A stretch of DNA of 14,493 nt from Lachnospiraceae bacterium UBA4317. Its GTDB lineage: Bacteria > Bacillota_A > Clostridia > Lachnospirales > Lachnospiraceae. Shown one piece after another: positions 7,465 through 14,493 of the stretch. Each line of letters opens with the position of its first letter. The stretch's first letter is position 1. Position numbers and translations under genes: made by a program. Location of the stretch: contig DGUF01000223.1 of NCBI GenBank assembly GCA_002394525.1, positions 1 through 14,493 on the forward strand, in the 5' to 3' direction. The notes under the pieces were generated by a model, which saw nothing but the letters and a program-made list of their open reading frames with translations, had not been told where the DNA came from and did not search any database.

Positions 7465-7606
7465 CAGATCGTATGTCCTTTCTTTTAAAAGCCCGTGACA
7501 GATCCTTAACCGTGTCCGGGGGCAGTCGATCCCCTTACAGCCGCGACGCCCGCTGCGGGAATGTTACCTTTATTAATAAAATGAATAATAATCAATGGAT
7601 ACGCCT

Positions 7607-7635
7607 ACTCTATCAGAATCATTTCTTGAATACAA
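7607..7635 (-). promoter_or_regulatory. Candidate promoter of prs
   Basis: On the minus strand TTGTAT (7635-7630) and TAGAGT (7612-7607) are 17 bp apart, with TGA before the -10 giving an extended -10 match. Both hexamers are only partial matches, so this is tentative. It would give a leader of about 135 nt. Confidence 0.35.
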
Positions 7636-7646
7636 GCACTAAATAA

Positions 7647-7664
7647 CGGACAGGCCCCGGTCCG
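7647..7664 (-). terminator. Weak candidate terminator after the helicase-loader gene
   Basis: Read leftward, CGGAC...GTCCG (7664-7660 and 7651-7647) forms a short GC-rich hairpin followed by TTATTTAG. It sits about 10 nt past the stop codon at 7674. Stem and T-tract are both weak, so partial read-through into prs is possible. Confidence 0.35.
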
Positions 7665-7673
7665 CCCCCCTGT

Positions 7674-8642
7674 TTACCTGCCGGCCCGGCGCTTCTGCAG
7701 GCGGATGTCCCTGCCGGTCAGCTTGCAGATGTCGCAGGAACTGGTGATGCGGGAGAAGACCCGGTCGGAATAGCGGGCCTGAAGCTCCTTCAGAGAGAGG
7801 TTGGTCGAGATGATCGTCGGCTTCCGGTTCAGCTCCCGCTCGCTGATGCAGGTGAAGAGCTGGGAGGCGACGAAGGCGTTGGTGTACTCCGTGCCCAGGT
7901 CATCGATGATCAGCAGGTCGCAGCTGTAGAGGTCAGAGGTGAATTCCCTCAGATCGCTCCGGGATCCGCTGCCGAAGGTGCAGTCGGCGAGGCGGTCAAA
8001 CAGGGAGGAGGCGCTGAAGTAGAGGACGGACTTCCCGAGCTCGAGAAGGGCCTTGGCGACGCAGACCGACAGCATGGTCTTTCCGGTTCCGACGGTCCCG
8101 TAGAGATAGATGTTGCGGGGACCCTTGTCGAAATTTTTTACAAAGAGCCCGCAGGTCCGCCGGGCGTGCCGGAACAGCCTGAGCTCCTCGCCCGTGTAGT
8201 AGGATTCGGACAGAAGAGAAAAGCCGGCGTTTTCGGTCAGGGCCTGGAGGTTGGACTGGTCGTAGAGGATCGCTGTCTCCCGCTTGCGGAAGCAGTGGCA
8301 TTTTCCCTCAGCGGTATAACCGGTGTCCCTGCAGTCGGGGCAGTCCCAGGTCATCTCCAGATAGTCAGGCGGAAAGCCCCTGTCCGTCAGGAGCTGAGCG
8401 CGCTTTCGGGCGATCCTGGCGGCTGTCTCCCGGAAGGAGGCCGTGTCCGCGTCTCCCTCCTGCCGCAGCCTCTTTCTCAGGAGGCCGACTGCCAGGGAAG
8501 GTGTGCGCTCTTCCAGCTCCTGCAGCTCGGGAATCCGGGCATAGGCCTGCATGCGCCGCTTTTCGAGCTCGCTCCGGTGTCTGTCCCGGATGGCGGCATA
8601 TTCATTCATGATGCTGTCATACTGTTCTTTTTTCAGAGACAC
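7674..8642 (-). CDS. DnaC/DnaI-type replicative helicase loader (AAA+ ATPase)
   Basis: A 322-residue protein expected to load the replicative helicase at origins or restart sites. Residues 1-85 are a charged helical N-terminal region. A small cysteine cluster (C101, C104, C115, C117) looks like the zinc-binding site of DnaI-type loaders. The AAA+ domain has Walker A GTVGTGKT at 182-189, Walker B LLIIDDLG at 243-250, sensor-1 STN at 279-281 and YSDRVFSRI at 291-299 with a probable arginine finger. Start GTG 8642 is chosen because AAAGGA lies 6 nt before it and the resulting N-terminus MSLKKEQYDSIMNEY matches the family. The frame also opens at GTG 8705, which overlaps the stop of the DnaD gene (GTGA) but lacks a Shine-Dalgarno site. 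It forms an operon with the DnaD-domain gene; the genes are 59 nt apart using the preferred start. Confidence 0.9.
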   Translation of the reverse strand: MSLKKEQYDSIMNEYAAIRDRHRSELEKRRMQAYARIPELQELEERTPSLAVGLLRKRLRQEGDADTASFRETAARIARKRAQLLTDRGFPPDYLEMTWDCPDCRDTGYTAEGKCHCFRKRETAILYDQSNLQALTENAGFSLLSESYYTGEELRLFRHARRTCGLFVKNFDKGPRNIYLYGTVGTGKTMLSVCVAKALLELGKSVLYFSASSLFDRLADCTFGSGSRSDLREFTSDLYSCDLLIIDDLGTEYTNAFVASQLFTCISERELNRKPTIISTNLSLKELQARYSDRVFSRITSSCDICKLTGRDIRLQKRRAGR

Positions 8643-8645
8643 GTC

Positions 8646-8681
8646 CGATCCTTTCAGTAATCCTTTCAGCGATCCTTTCAG
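8646..8681 (-). repeat. Triple 12-bp tandem repeat carrying Shine-Dalgarno sites
   Basis: Three head-to-tail 12-bp units, read leftward as CTGAAAGGATCG, CTGAAAGGATTA and CTGAAAGGATCG, immediately precede the helicase-loader GTG. Each contains AAAGGA, and only the last is correctly spaced (6 nt) from the start. The period of 12 keeps the longer reading frame open. Confidence 0.8.
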
Positions 8682-8701
8682 TCCCGGCCCGCCGGGCCTC
8701 C

Positions 8702-9691
8702 TCACTCGGAGGCGCGCAGAAGCTCCTCTTCGAGTGCGTCAAAGTCGTATCTGTTCTGCTCAAACTGGTTAAAGCTGTTGGAGCTGCGGCCCCCGGCCGG
8801 GGTCCTGCCGGATTTCCGGGAGGCGGGCTCCTCTTTTTTCCGGCTGTTTCCGGACAGCTGCCTGCCAGATGCCTTTTCCGCCGCTGTCCTGACGGGGGCA
8901 GGGGAGGACTCCGCCTGGGCGGGGGTCATGATGCCCTCCCTGGCCCAGTTTTCCGCGACCCTGCCGATATAATGGAAATCCCTGTTTCCCCTGTCGATGC
9001 AGTACTGGAGCAGGTAGTCGATCATGTCATCGGAAAAATGAAGGTTTTCCGAGATGTTGTAAATAATGCGGATCTCCTCGAGCGAGAGCGGCTTGCCGAC
9101 ATACTGCTCGATCACAAAGAGGAGCTGGGCCCTGTCCGCGTTGCTGCGGAAGCTCTCCAGGGCCTCGGCTTCATCGGCCATGGAGGAGCGGGAGATTGCG
9201 GCGGTCTCCCGGCCCGGGGTCCTGTCCGGAACAGAGACGGCCGCGGGAGCCGCGGGGGTGTCCGGCAGGGTACGGGACAGGGATTCCTCGCCCGACGCCT
9301 TCAGGAGGGGGGCCTGCCTGCGGCCGCCTCCGGCGGAAGCGAAGGAGAGCACCCGGCTTTCGGCATCGCTGTCAGGAGATGCGGCGGCGGCCCCGGCCCG
9401 GGAGGCGGGACTGCAGAGGCCGACGGACAAAAGATCGGCGTCAGCTCCGAAGCGCAGGTTCAGCAGTCCCTGGCGCTCCCAGTAGCGCAGAGACCGGACA
9501 ACATCCTTTTCCGTGTGATTGAAGCGGTCCGCAAGATCTGAAATGCTGGTGGTCCTGCCGGAACCTTTCATCCTCAACAGGTACAGATAGATCTTGATCT
9601 GGGCGTCATTTGCTCTCTCCATGTATTCATCGATAAACAGATTGGAAACAAGGGTCGAATCAGACCCGTTGTCACTGTAGACTGTGAACAC
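8702..9691 (-). CDS. DnaD-domain replication initiation/primosome protein
   Basis: A 329-residue DnaD/DnaB-family protein, expected to act with the adjacent helicase loader in primosome assembly. Residues about 20-85 form a winged-helix-like N-terminal domain (ANDAQIKIYLYLLRM ... SISDLADRFNHT ... SLRYWERQGLL). Residues 92-172 are a long Ala/Ser/Pro-rich, probably disordered linker. The DnaD domain spans about 182-258 (VIEQYVGKPLSLEEI ... YCIDRGNRDFHYIGRVAENW), and the end carries FNQFEQNRYDFDALEEELL (307-325), a tail that resembles those of clostridial homologues. Start is GTG 9691 with GAGGTGAGGA just upstream. The stop overlaps a GTG of the next gene. Upstream lie an extended -10 promoter and a DnaA-box cluster. 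Confidence 0.88.
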   Translation of the reverse strand: MFTVYSDNGSDSTLVSNLFIDEYMERANDAQIKIYLYLLRMKGSGRTTSISDLADRFNHTEKDVVRSLRYWERQGLLNLRFGADADLLSVGLCSPASRAGAAAASPDSDAESRVLSFASAGGGRRQAPLLKASGEESLSRTLPDTPAAPAAVSVPDRTPGRETAAISRSSMADEAEALESFRSNADRAQLLFVIEQYVGKPLSLEEIRIIYNISENLHFSDDMIDYLLQYCIDRGNRDFHYIGRVAENWAREGIMTPAQAESSPAPVRTAAEKASGRQLSGNSRKKEEPASRKSGRTPAGGRSSNSFNQFEQNRYDFDALEEELLRASE

Positions 9692-9733
9692 GCTTCCTCA
9701 CCTCCATTCAGTTGTGCAATATCCGGGGTTCTT

Positions 9734-9742
9734 ACTATAACA
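9734..9742 (-). promoter_or_regulatory. Candidate promoter of the DnaD/helicase-loader operon
   Basis: On the minus strand TGT-TATAGT (9742-9734) is a good extended -10. No clear -35 hexamer lies 17 bp upstream. A transcript would start near 9728 with a leader of about 36 nt. Confidence 0.5.
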
Positions 9743-9820
9743 CAAAGGGGAGGGAGGATAAAATGGACAATCTGACGAACTGTCCGGCCGTAAAAAGGGC
9801 GTCCGCCGTGGCGGGAAAAA

Positions 9821-9934
9821 TGTGGATAAGGATGAAAATGTGGAAAAGTCGGGAAAAAGCGGCATTTACAAGGCGGGTTTTCCACATGGGAAAACCCGCC
9901 TGCAGCAAGTGGATGATGTGGATGATGTTGATAA
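9821..9934. promoter_or_regulatory. Cluster of DnaA-box-like 9-mers
   Basis: Six 9-mers match the DnaA box TTATCCACA perfectly or with one or two changes: TTATCCACA (minus, 9821-9829), TTTTCCACA (minus, 9839-9847), TTTTCCACA (plus, 9878-9886), and three abutting minus-strand copies TCATCCACT (9908-9916), TCATCCACA (9917-9925) and TTATCAACA (9926-9934). They fill the gap between the murC stop and the DnaD-operon promoter. DnaA is known to bind near replication genes such as dnaB in Bacillus, so transcriptional control is plausible. Confidence 0.6.
9871..9901 (-). terminator. Perfect 13-bp hairpin after murC, overlapping a DnaA box
   Basis: AGGCGGGTTTTCC (9871-9883) and its exact complement (9889-9901) are separated by a 5-nt loop. 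It lies about 40 nt past the murC stop and could end that transcript, but only a poor T-tract follows on the minus strand. A TTTTCCACA box spans the left arm and loop. Confidence 0.4.
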
Positions 9935-9939
9935 GTCGG

Positions 9940-11349
9940 TCAGGAGAGCAGATTTGTCCCGACCTGATCGATATTTCCGGCGCCTATAGTTATCACCAGA
10001 TCATTCTTTCGGCAATTTGCCAGAAGGTATTTTTCGATCTCCTCAAATGTCGGCAGGAAGACACAGTTCCCGCCCAGGCGGAGGATCTCCTCCCGGAGGT
10101 CCTCTGAGCTCACGCCGAGCGTATCGGTCTCCCGGGCGGGATAGATGTCCGCCAGAATGACGAGGTCGGCCTTGGAGAGGGCGCGGGCAAAGCCCTTCAG
10201 AAGGGCCTTGGTCCTCGAGTAGGTGTGGGGCTGGAAGACTGCGATGATCCTGTCGTGAGGACAGAAACGCGCAGCACTCAGAGTGGTCTCGATCTCTGTG
10301 GGATGGTGGGCGTAATCATCCATGATGGTAAAGCCGTTGCGCTCGCCCCTGTACTGGAAGCGTCGGTCGGCTCCCGTAAAGGCCGCGAGTCCCTTTACTG
10401 AGGCCTCCCGGGAAATACCCAGTCTGTCCGCCGCGGCGACGGCCGCGATGGCGTTGCCGATATTATGGACTCCGTGGACGTGCAGAGAGATCCGGGTGCC
10501 GGAGCCGTATTCGGCGGGGCCGTGCAGGGTGAAGGAGGGATAACCGGAATCGTCGAAGCTGACATCCGAGGCATAGTAGAGGCCGGGATCAGCGGGCGCC
10601 TCCTCAGGGCCGGGAATGCCGGCGCGGAAGGGGATGACGGCGCAGGGGAGCCCCTCGGCGATCTCCTGCCAGTTTTCGATGTCCGCGTTGATGATCAGGG
10701 CGCCGTTTTCGGGCAGAAGGGCCGCGAAGCGCCTGAAGGAGCTGCGGATTTCCGCAAGGTCCTTAAAGAAATCCAGATGGTCCTCTTCTATATTTAATAT
10801 GATGGCGATCTGCGGAAACATGTGAAGGAAGCTGTTGGTGTATTCGCAGGCCTCCGCGACGAAATATCTGTTTCCGCCGACACGGATGTTGCCGCCGATG
10901 CTGGGCAGGATCCCTCCGATCGAGAGGGTGGGATCGACGTCCGCTGCCATGAGGATCTCGGAAAGCATGGAGGTGGTCGTCGTCTTGCCGTGTGTACCGC
11001 TGACAGCCACGGGAAGCTGGTAGGTTTTCATGAGCTGCCCCAGGAGCTCGGCCCTTGTCATGGAGGGGATGCCCTTTTCCATGACAGCCATATACTCGGG
11101 GTTGTCAGGGTGGATGGCGGCGGTAAAGACGACCAGATCGATATCATCCGTGATATTTTCCCTGCGCTGTCCGATCAGGACCCGGATGCCGGATATTTCC
11201 AGCTCCCGCGTGATCTCGGAGGCCTGACGGTCGGATCCGGATACGGTGAAGCCCTTGTCGGCCAGGATGCTGGCGAGTCCGCTCATGGAGATGCCACCGA
11301 TCCCGACGAAAAAAACGTGTAGGGGTTGACGAAAATCAATTTGATACAT
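9940..11349 (-). CDS. murC: UDP-N-acetylmuramate--L-alanine ligase
   Basis: Cytoplasmic ATP-dependent ligase adding L-alanine to UDP-MurNAc, the first amino acid of the peptidoglycan stem peptide. The 469-residue protein shows the three Mur ligase domains. The N-terminal nucleotide-binding fold has HVFFVGIGGISMSGLA at 11-26. The central ATPase domain has the P-loop GTHGKTTTT at 118-126, EACEY at 166-170 and NIEEDHLDFF at 186-195, then HNIGN at 295-299. The C-terminal domain has DDYAHHPTE at 344-352 and FQPHTYSRT at 372-380. The GIGG and EACEY signatures distinguish MurC from MurD, MurE and MurF. ATG 11349 is preceded by AGGAGA with about 7 nt spacing. It appears to be transcribed alone; no other division or wall genes are in the window. 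Confidence 0.96.
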   Translation of the reverse strand: MYQIDFRQPLHVFFVGIGGISMSGLASILADKGFTVSGSDRQASEITRELEISGIRVLIGQRRENITDDIDLVVFTAAIHPDNPEYMAVMEKGIPSMTRAELLGQLMKTYQLPVAVSGTHGKTTTTSMLSEILMAADVDPTLSIGGILPSIGGNIRVGGNRYFVAEACEYTNSFLHMFPQIAIILNIEEDHLDFFKDLAEIRSSFRRFAALLPENGALIINADIENWQEIAEGLPCAVIPFRAGIPGPEEAPADPGLYYASDVSFDDSGYPSFTLHGPAEYGSGTRISLHVHGVHNIGNAIAAVAAADRLGISREASVKGLAAFTGADRRFQYRGERNGFTIMDDYAHHPTEIETTLSAARFCPHDRIIAVFQPHTYSRTKALLKGFARALSKADLVILADIYPARETDTLGVSSEDLREEILRLGGNCVFLPTFEEIEKYLLANCRKNDLVITIGAGNIDQVGTNLLS

Positions 11350-11512
11350 TTGCTGGTCTCCTGAAAAAAATAATGGGATATGTAAAATCTTTTGTTGCGG
11401 CTTTGCTCTTATTCAAGTATCATGTACATCGTTACGGAAATTCGACATGCCGGACTGAATCGGGCAATCACCACAAATGTACACCACCGGCCGGTATTGC
11501 GCAAGCCGGAAG

Positions 11513-11716
11513 CTGGAAATGGTTACAGTTCACGCCCCCTCGAAGGGCGTGAACTTGTAACGCAGCGTTCACCGATAACAAAGCTTCGCATTGTCAATGC
11601 GCTGCGACAATGCGAAGCATTGTTGACGCTTGAACGCCGTTCAACTCGGGTTTTTGCGTTGAAATTCACGCAAAAACACCTCGCGTTCGTGGCGGTCTGG
11701 ACAATGACTGGAAATG
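11513..11716. repeat. Four-hairpin intergenic element flanked by a 9-bp direct repeat
   Basis: Four consecutive inverted repeats: a 16-bp stem with a single bulge at 11522-11561 (GTTACA plus GTTCACGCCC arm), a perfect 13-bp stem at 11583-11618 (GCTTCGCATTGTC arm), the near-perfect palindrome TTGAACG-C-CGTTCAA at 11630-11644, and a 10-bp stem GTTTTTGCGT/ACGCAAAAAC at 11650-11677. CTGGAAATG occurs at 11513-11521, exactly adjoining the first stem, and again at 11708-11716. It could be an intergenic repeat element, a structured RNA or an array of protein sites; the sequence alone does not decide. Confidence 0.65.
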
Positions 11717-11741
11717 CAGTTTGTTAAATTTGTGTCGGCAG

Positions 11742-11770
11742 TTTCATTTCCTCTCACACTGTGTTATAAT
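11742..11770 (+). promoter_or_regulatory. Promoter of glgC
   Basis: TGTTATAAT (11762-11770) is a perfect extended -10. The hexamer 17 bp upstream, TTTCAT (11742-11747), is a poor -35. The leader to the glgC ATG would be about 100 nt and AT-rich at its start. Confidence 0.6.
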
Positions 11771-11876
11771 TTTATTGCGAAAATATTTACGTTATTTTGT
11801 GAATATGTTGGCATCCTGACACACTTACTTAAAAAGTTCCGGACTGTGGACGGAATACACGGAAGGAAGGCTTAAG

Positions 11877-13154
11877 ATGATTGTAAAAAAGGAAATGATC
11901 GCCATGCTTCTGGCAGGAGGACAGGGCAGCCGGCTCGGCATCCTGACATCCGACGTGGCAAAGCCCGCTGTTTCCTTTGGCGGCAAGTACAGAATTATTG
12001 ATTTTCCCCTCAGTAACTGCATCAATTCTGGAATCGATACGGTAGGAGTCCTTACTCAATACATGCCGCTCCGTCTTAATGCACATGTGGGAATTGGTAT
12101 TCCGTGGGACCTGGACAAAAATGTGGGAGGCGTCTCCGTGCTGTCCCCCTACGAAAAGATCCAGAACACAGAATGGTATACAGGAACTGCAAACGCCATA
12201 TACCAGAACCTGGCCTATATGGAGAGCTATCATCCCGACTACGTCCTGATCCTGTCCGGGGATCACATCTACAAGATGGACTATGAGGCCATGCTCGAGT
12301 CCCACAAGGAGAACGGGGCCGAGGTGACGATCGCCGTCATGCCGGTCTCCATGGAGGAGGCCAGCCGCTTCGGCATCATGATCACCGATGAAGACGGACG
12401 GATCACGGATTTCGAGGAGAAGCCGGCCCATCCCCGCAGCAATCTCGCCTCCATGGGAATCTACATCTTTAACTGGAAGACCCTCAAAGCGGCCCTGCTG
12501 GCCAATAAGGACGAAGAGGGCCTGGATTTCGGCAAACACATCATCCCTTACTGCAGGGAAAAGGGATCACCCCTGTATGCATATGAGTTTAACGGTTACT
12601 GGAAAGACGTCGGCACGCTCACATCCTACTGGGAAGCAAATATGGAGCTGATCGACATTGTTCCTGAGTTCAACCTGTACGAAGAGTACTGGAAGATCTA
12701 TACAAAAAGCACTTCTATCACGCCGCAGTTCTTTGGACCGGACAGCGCGATCGAGCGCACGATCGCCGGCGAAGGGACGGAGATCTACGGAAAGGTTTAC
12801 AACTCCGTGATCGGGTGCGACGTAACAATCGGAGCAGGAAGCGTTGTCCGTAATTCCATCATTATGAATGGAACGGTCATCGGTGCCGGATGTACCCTCG
12901 ACAAGGTCATCTGCGCGGAGAATTCGGTCATAGGGGACGGAGCTGTCCTCGGCGAAGGGGAGGAGGTCCCCAACGACACCAGGCCGGATATCTACTGCGC
13001 GGGACTGGTCACGATCGGGGAGAATTCCGTCATTCCTGCAGGTGTCCGGATCGGCAAAAATGTCATGATCTCCGGGCACACGACAAAGGGGGACTATCCT
13101 GACGGAAGACTTGCCAGTGGACGGACGCTCCAGACTGCGGTCTCTGAGTCGTAG
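11877..13154 (+). CDS. glgC: Glucose-1-phosphate adenylyltransferase, catalytic subunit GlgC
   Basis: Forms ADP-glucose from glucose 1-phosphate and ATP, the committed step of bacterial glycogen synthesis. The 425-residue length fits the family. The N-terminal nucleotidyltransferase domain has [14 protein letters not shown] at 11-24, [15 protein letters not shown] at 29-43, [12 protein letters not shown] at 100-111, [10 protein letters not shown] at 127-136 and FEEKP at 179-183. The C-terminal part (about 290-400) is a left-handed beta-helix of hexapeptide repeats ([21 protein letters not shown]). The catalytic glycine-rich loop is intact, unlike in the downstream paralogue. ATG 11877 is preceded by GGAAGGAAGG with a 6-nt spacer. 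glgD follows after 239 nt; together they are expected to make a mixed tetramer as in other Firmicutes. No other glycogen genes fall in the window. Confidence 0.96.
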   Translation: MIVKKEMIAMLLAGGQGSRLGILTSDVAKPAVSFGGKYRIIDFPLSNCINSGIDTVGVLTQYMPLRLNAHVGIGIPWDLDKNVGGVSVLSPYEKIQNTEWYTGTANAIYQNLAYMESYHPDYVLILSGDHIYKMDYEAMLESHKENGAEVTIAVMPVSMEEASRFGIMITDEDGRITDFEEKPAHPRSNLASMGIYIFNWKTLKAALLANKDEEGLDFGKHIIPYCREKGSPLYAYEFNGYWKDVGTLTSYWEANMELIDIVPEFNLYEEYWKIYTKSTSITPQFFGPDSAIERTIAGEGTEIYGKVYNSVIGCDVTIGAGSVVRNSIIMNGTVIGAGCTLDKVICAENSVIGDGAVLGEGEEVPNDTRPDIYCAGLVTIGENSVIPAGVRIGKNVMISGHTTKGDYPDGRLASGRTLQTAVSES

Positions 13155-13168
13155 ATCGGCCTTTCATT

Positions 13169-13196
13169 TTGACACACATGATCTGCGGCATATCGA
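13169..13196 (+). promoter_or_regulatory. Candidate internal promoter ahead of glgD
   Basis: A perfect -35 TTGACA (13169-13174) is followed after 16 bp by TATCGA (13191-13196), a partial -10. It lies at the start of the 239-nt glgC-glgD gap and could supply extra glgD transcripts. Chance occurrence is not excluded. Confidence 0.3.
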
Positions 13197-13393
13197 TCGC
13201 AAACAGGATGCAGCGGGCGGCGGATCCCTGTCTGACAGAGGCGGACGGGGGCAGCGGCTGCCGGAAAGAGCGCATTCTGGCTCAGCAACTTGTGAACAGG
13301 ACTGTTGCCTGACGGCTTCCTGGGAAAGGCCGTGCGGGGGACAGCGACAACAGTGTAGATTACAGAACTCTCTGAAAGGAGGGAGTTGCGTAA

Positions 13394-14493
13394 ATGAGAG
13401 CAATAGGGATTATACTGGCAGGCGGTAACAGCAAACGGTTAAAGGAGTTGTCGACGCAAAGGGCAGTCTGCGCAATGCCTGTGGCAGGAAGCTACAGAAG
13501 TATTGACTTCGCGCTCAGCAACATGGAACATTCCCGCATCCAGAAGGTTGCGGTTCTGGCACAGTACAACTCACGAAGCCTGAACGAACATCTTGCATCG
13601 TCAAAGTGGTGGAATTTCGGAAGAAAACAGGGAGGGATGTTTCTGTTTACTCCATCCTTTGCGGATGCGGACAGCAACTGGTACAGAGGAACGGCAGACG
13701 CAATTGCACAGAATATCAGTTTCCTGAAGACATCACATGAGCCCTACGTGGTCATCGCGTCGGGTGACTGTGTCTACAAGATGGATTACAACAAGGTCCT
13801 TTCTTACCATGTAGACAAGAGAGCTGACATCACGGTCGTAGTCAGGGAAATGCCTGAGGACTTCAATGTAGAACGGTACGGTATAGTTCGCATGGATGAA
13901 GATGACCGTATTCAGGATTTTATAGAGAAGCCTGTAATTGCGCAGTACCGTACGATCTCATGCGGGATTTATGTGATCCGGAGAAGACTCCTGATCGAGC
14001 TGCTCGAAAAGAGCATGGAAGAGAACCGCTATGACTTCGTACAGGACATTCTGATCCGTTACAGGGGGCTGAAGCGGATCTATGGCTACCGGATGGAAGA
14101 CTACTGGAGCAACATTGCATCTGTTGAGGATTATTACCGGACGAATATGGATTTCCTGAAACCGGAGATCCGCGACTACTTTTTCAGACAGTATCCGGAA
14201 GTGCACTCCCGCGCAGCCGATCTTCCGCCGGCAAAGTACAATGTAGGCGTAAAAATACGAAACAGTCTGCTGTCAAGCGGCTGTATCGTCAATGGCACGG
14301 TAGAGAATTCTGTACTGTTCCAGCAGGTATATGTTGGTAATAATTGTGTAATTAGGAATTCTTTAATTTTGAATGATGTGTACATCGGAGACAACACTAT
14401 AATTGAAAACTGCATCGTGGAAAGCGGCGACACCATTCAGGCTAATTCCTGTTACAGAGGTGAAAATGGTATAAAAATCGTGATCGAGAAAGG
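13394..14493 (+). CDS. glgD: Glucose-1-phosphate adenylyltransferase subunit GlgD (3' end outside the window)
   Basis: Paralogue of GlgC that in Firmicutes acts as a partner and regulatory subunit of ADP-glucose pyrophosphorylase. 366 codons are visible; the reading frame is open to the window end, so the last residues are missing. The N-terminus MRAIGIILAGGNSKRLKELS lacks the G-x-G-S-R-L loop of GlgC, and SGDH is replaced by SGDC (123-126), as expected for a poorly catalytic subunit. KWWNFGRKQGGMFLF at 71-85, WYRGTADAIAQN at 96-107 and a C-terminal hexapeptide-repeat region (about 285-350) fit GlgD. ATG 13394 is preceded by AAAGGAGGG (13375-13383) with 10 nt spacing. Base composition falls toward AT near 14340-14400. 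Confidence 0.94.
   Translation, partial: MRAIGIILAGGNSKRLKELSTQRAVCAMPVAGSYRSIDFALSNMEHSRIQKVAVLAQYNSRSLNEHLASSKWWNFGRKQGGMFLFTPSFADADSNWYRGTADAIAQNISFLKTSHEPYVVIASGDCVYKMDYNKVLSYHVDKRADITVVVREMPEDFNVERYGIVRMDEDDRIQDFIEKPVIAQYRTISCGIYVIRRRLLIELLEKSMEENRYDFVQDILIRYRGLKRIYGYRMEDYWSNIASVEDYYRTNMDFLKPEIRDYFFRQYPEVHSRAADLPPAKYNVGVKIRNSLLSSGCIVNGTVENSVLFQQVYVGNNCVIRNSLILNDVYIGDNTIIENCIVESGDTIQANSCYRGENGIKIVIEK

Larger units (their letters stand above)
11350..11876. other. Gene-free 527-nt region between divergent murC and glgC
   Basis: Holds the promoter regions of both neighbours plus the hairpin array described separately. An open frame of 111 codons (11392-11727) runs through the hairpins but has no ribosome-binding site, and its composition is dictated by the repeats, so no gene is called. 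No clear murC promoter was found. Confidence 0.6.

Noticed and set aside
6280..7488. Plus-strand open frame of 402 codons opposite prs
   Set aside because: It is the antisense of the clearly recognised prs gene. Its product is dominated by Val, Asp, Gly and Leu in the pattern of a reverse-complement shadow, and it resembles no protein family.
9821..9934. Chromosomal replication origin
   Set aside because: DnaA-like boxes are present, but there is no dnaA, dnaN, rpmH or clear AT-rich unwinding element nearby; operon regulation or titration is simpler.
11392..11727. 111-codon open frame across the hairpin array
   Set aside because: No ribosome-binding site, and the codons are fixed by inverted repeats; more likely a chance frame through a repeat element.
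1..14493. Mobile element, defence system or CRISPR array
   Set aside because: No transposase, integrase, restriction, toxin-antitoxin or Cas-like protein was seen, and no regularly spaced direct repeats of CRISPR length.

Overview
The window looks like chromosomal DNA from a GC-rich member of the Clostridia, most likely Lachnospiraceae. This is inferred from gene content and protein character: a MecA adaptor, the clostridial long form of ribose-phosphate pyrophosphokinase (397 aa), a DnaD-domain protein next to a DnaC/DnaI-type helicase loader, and a GlgC/GlgD pair. Shine-Dalgarno sites are AGGAGG-like and promoters are often of the TGnTATAAT type. All genes are housekeeping. No insertion sequence, phage gene, tRNA, rRNA or CRISPR array was seen.

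Layout, left to right. (1) Positions 1-7 hold the first codons of a leftward gene that runs off the window, preceded by AGGAGG and a hairpin-rich leader. (2) mecA reads leftward (402-1166). It has its own terminator, a clear promoter, and an operator-like array of inverted repeats upstream (1307-1366). (3) About 650 nt with no gene but several hairpins separate mecA from a rightward cluster: a membrane-anchored family-18 glycoside hydrolase (2096-3793), a Sua5/TsaC tRNA-modification enzyme (3808-4857), upp (4904-5533) and dCMP deaminase (5634-6119). (4) This cluster converges on leftward prs (6271-7464) at a long shared hairpin terminator (6211-6246). (5) Farther right and also leftward are the helicase loader (7674-8642), the DnaD-domain protein (8702-9691) and murC (9940-11349). 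(6) A 527-nt gap (11350-11876) carries four consecutive hairpins. (7) Rightward glgC (11877-13154) and glgD (13394 to the window end) start glycogen synthesis.

Functionally, upp, prs and dCMP deaminase all belong to pyrimidine/PRPP metabolism, although prs is on the opposite strand. The DnaD protein and helicase loader act together in loading the replicative helicase. Between murC and the DnaD gene lies a cluster of DnaA-box-like 9-mers that suggests control of these replication genes by DnaA. GlgC and GlgD are expected to form the ADP-glucose pyrophosphorylase.

The observations most worth a second look are the four-hairpin element before glgC, the DnaA-box cluster including three abutting 9-mers, the repeat array upstream of the mecA promoter, and a triple tandem Shine-Dalgarno repeat before the helicase-loader start.
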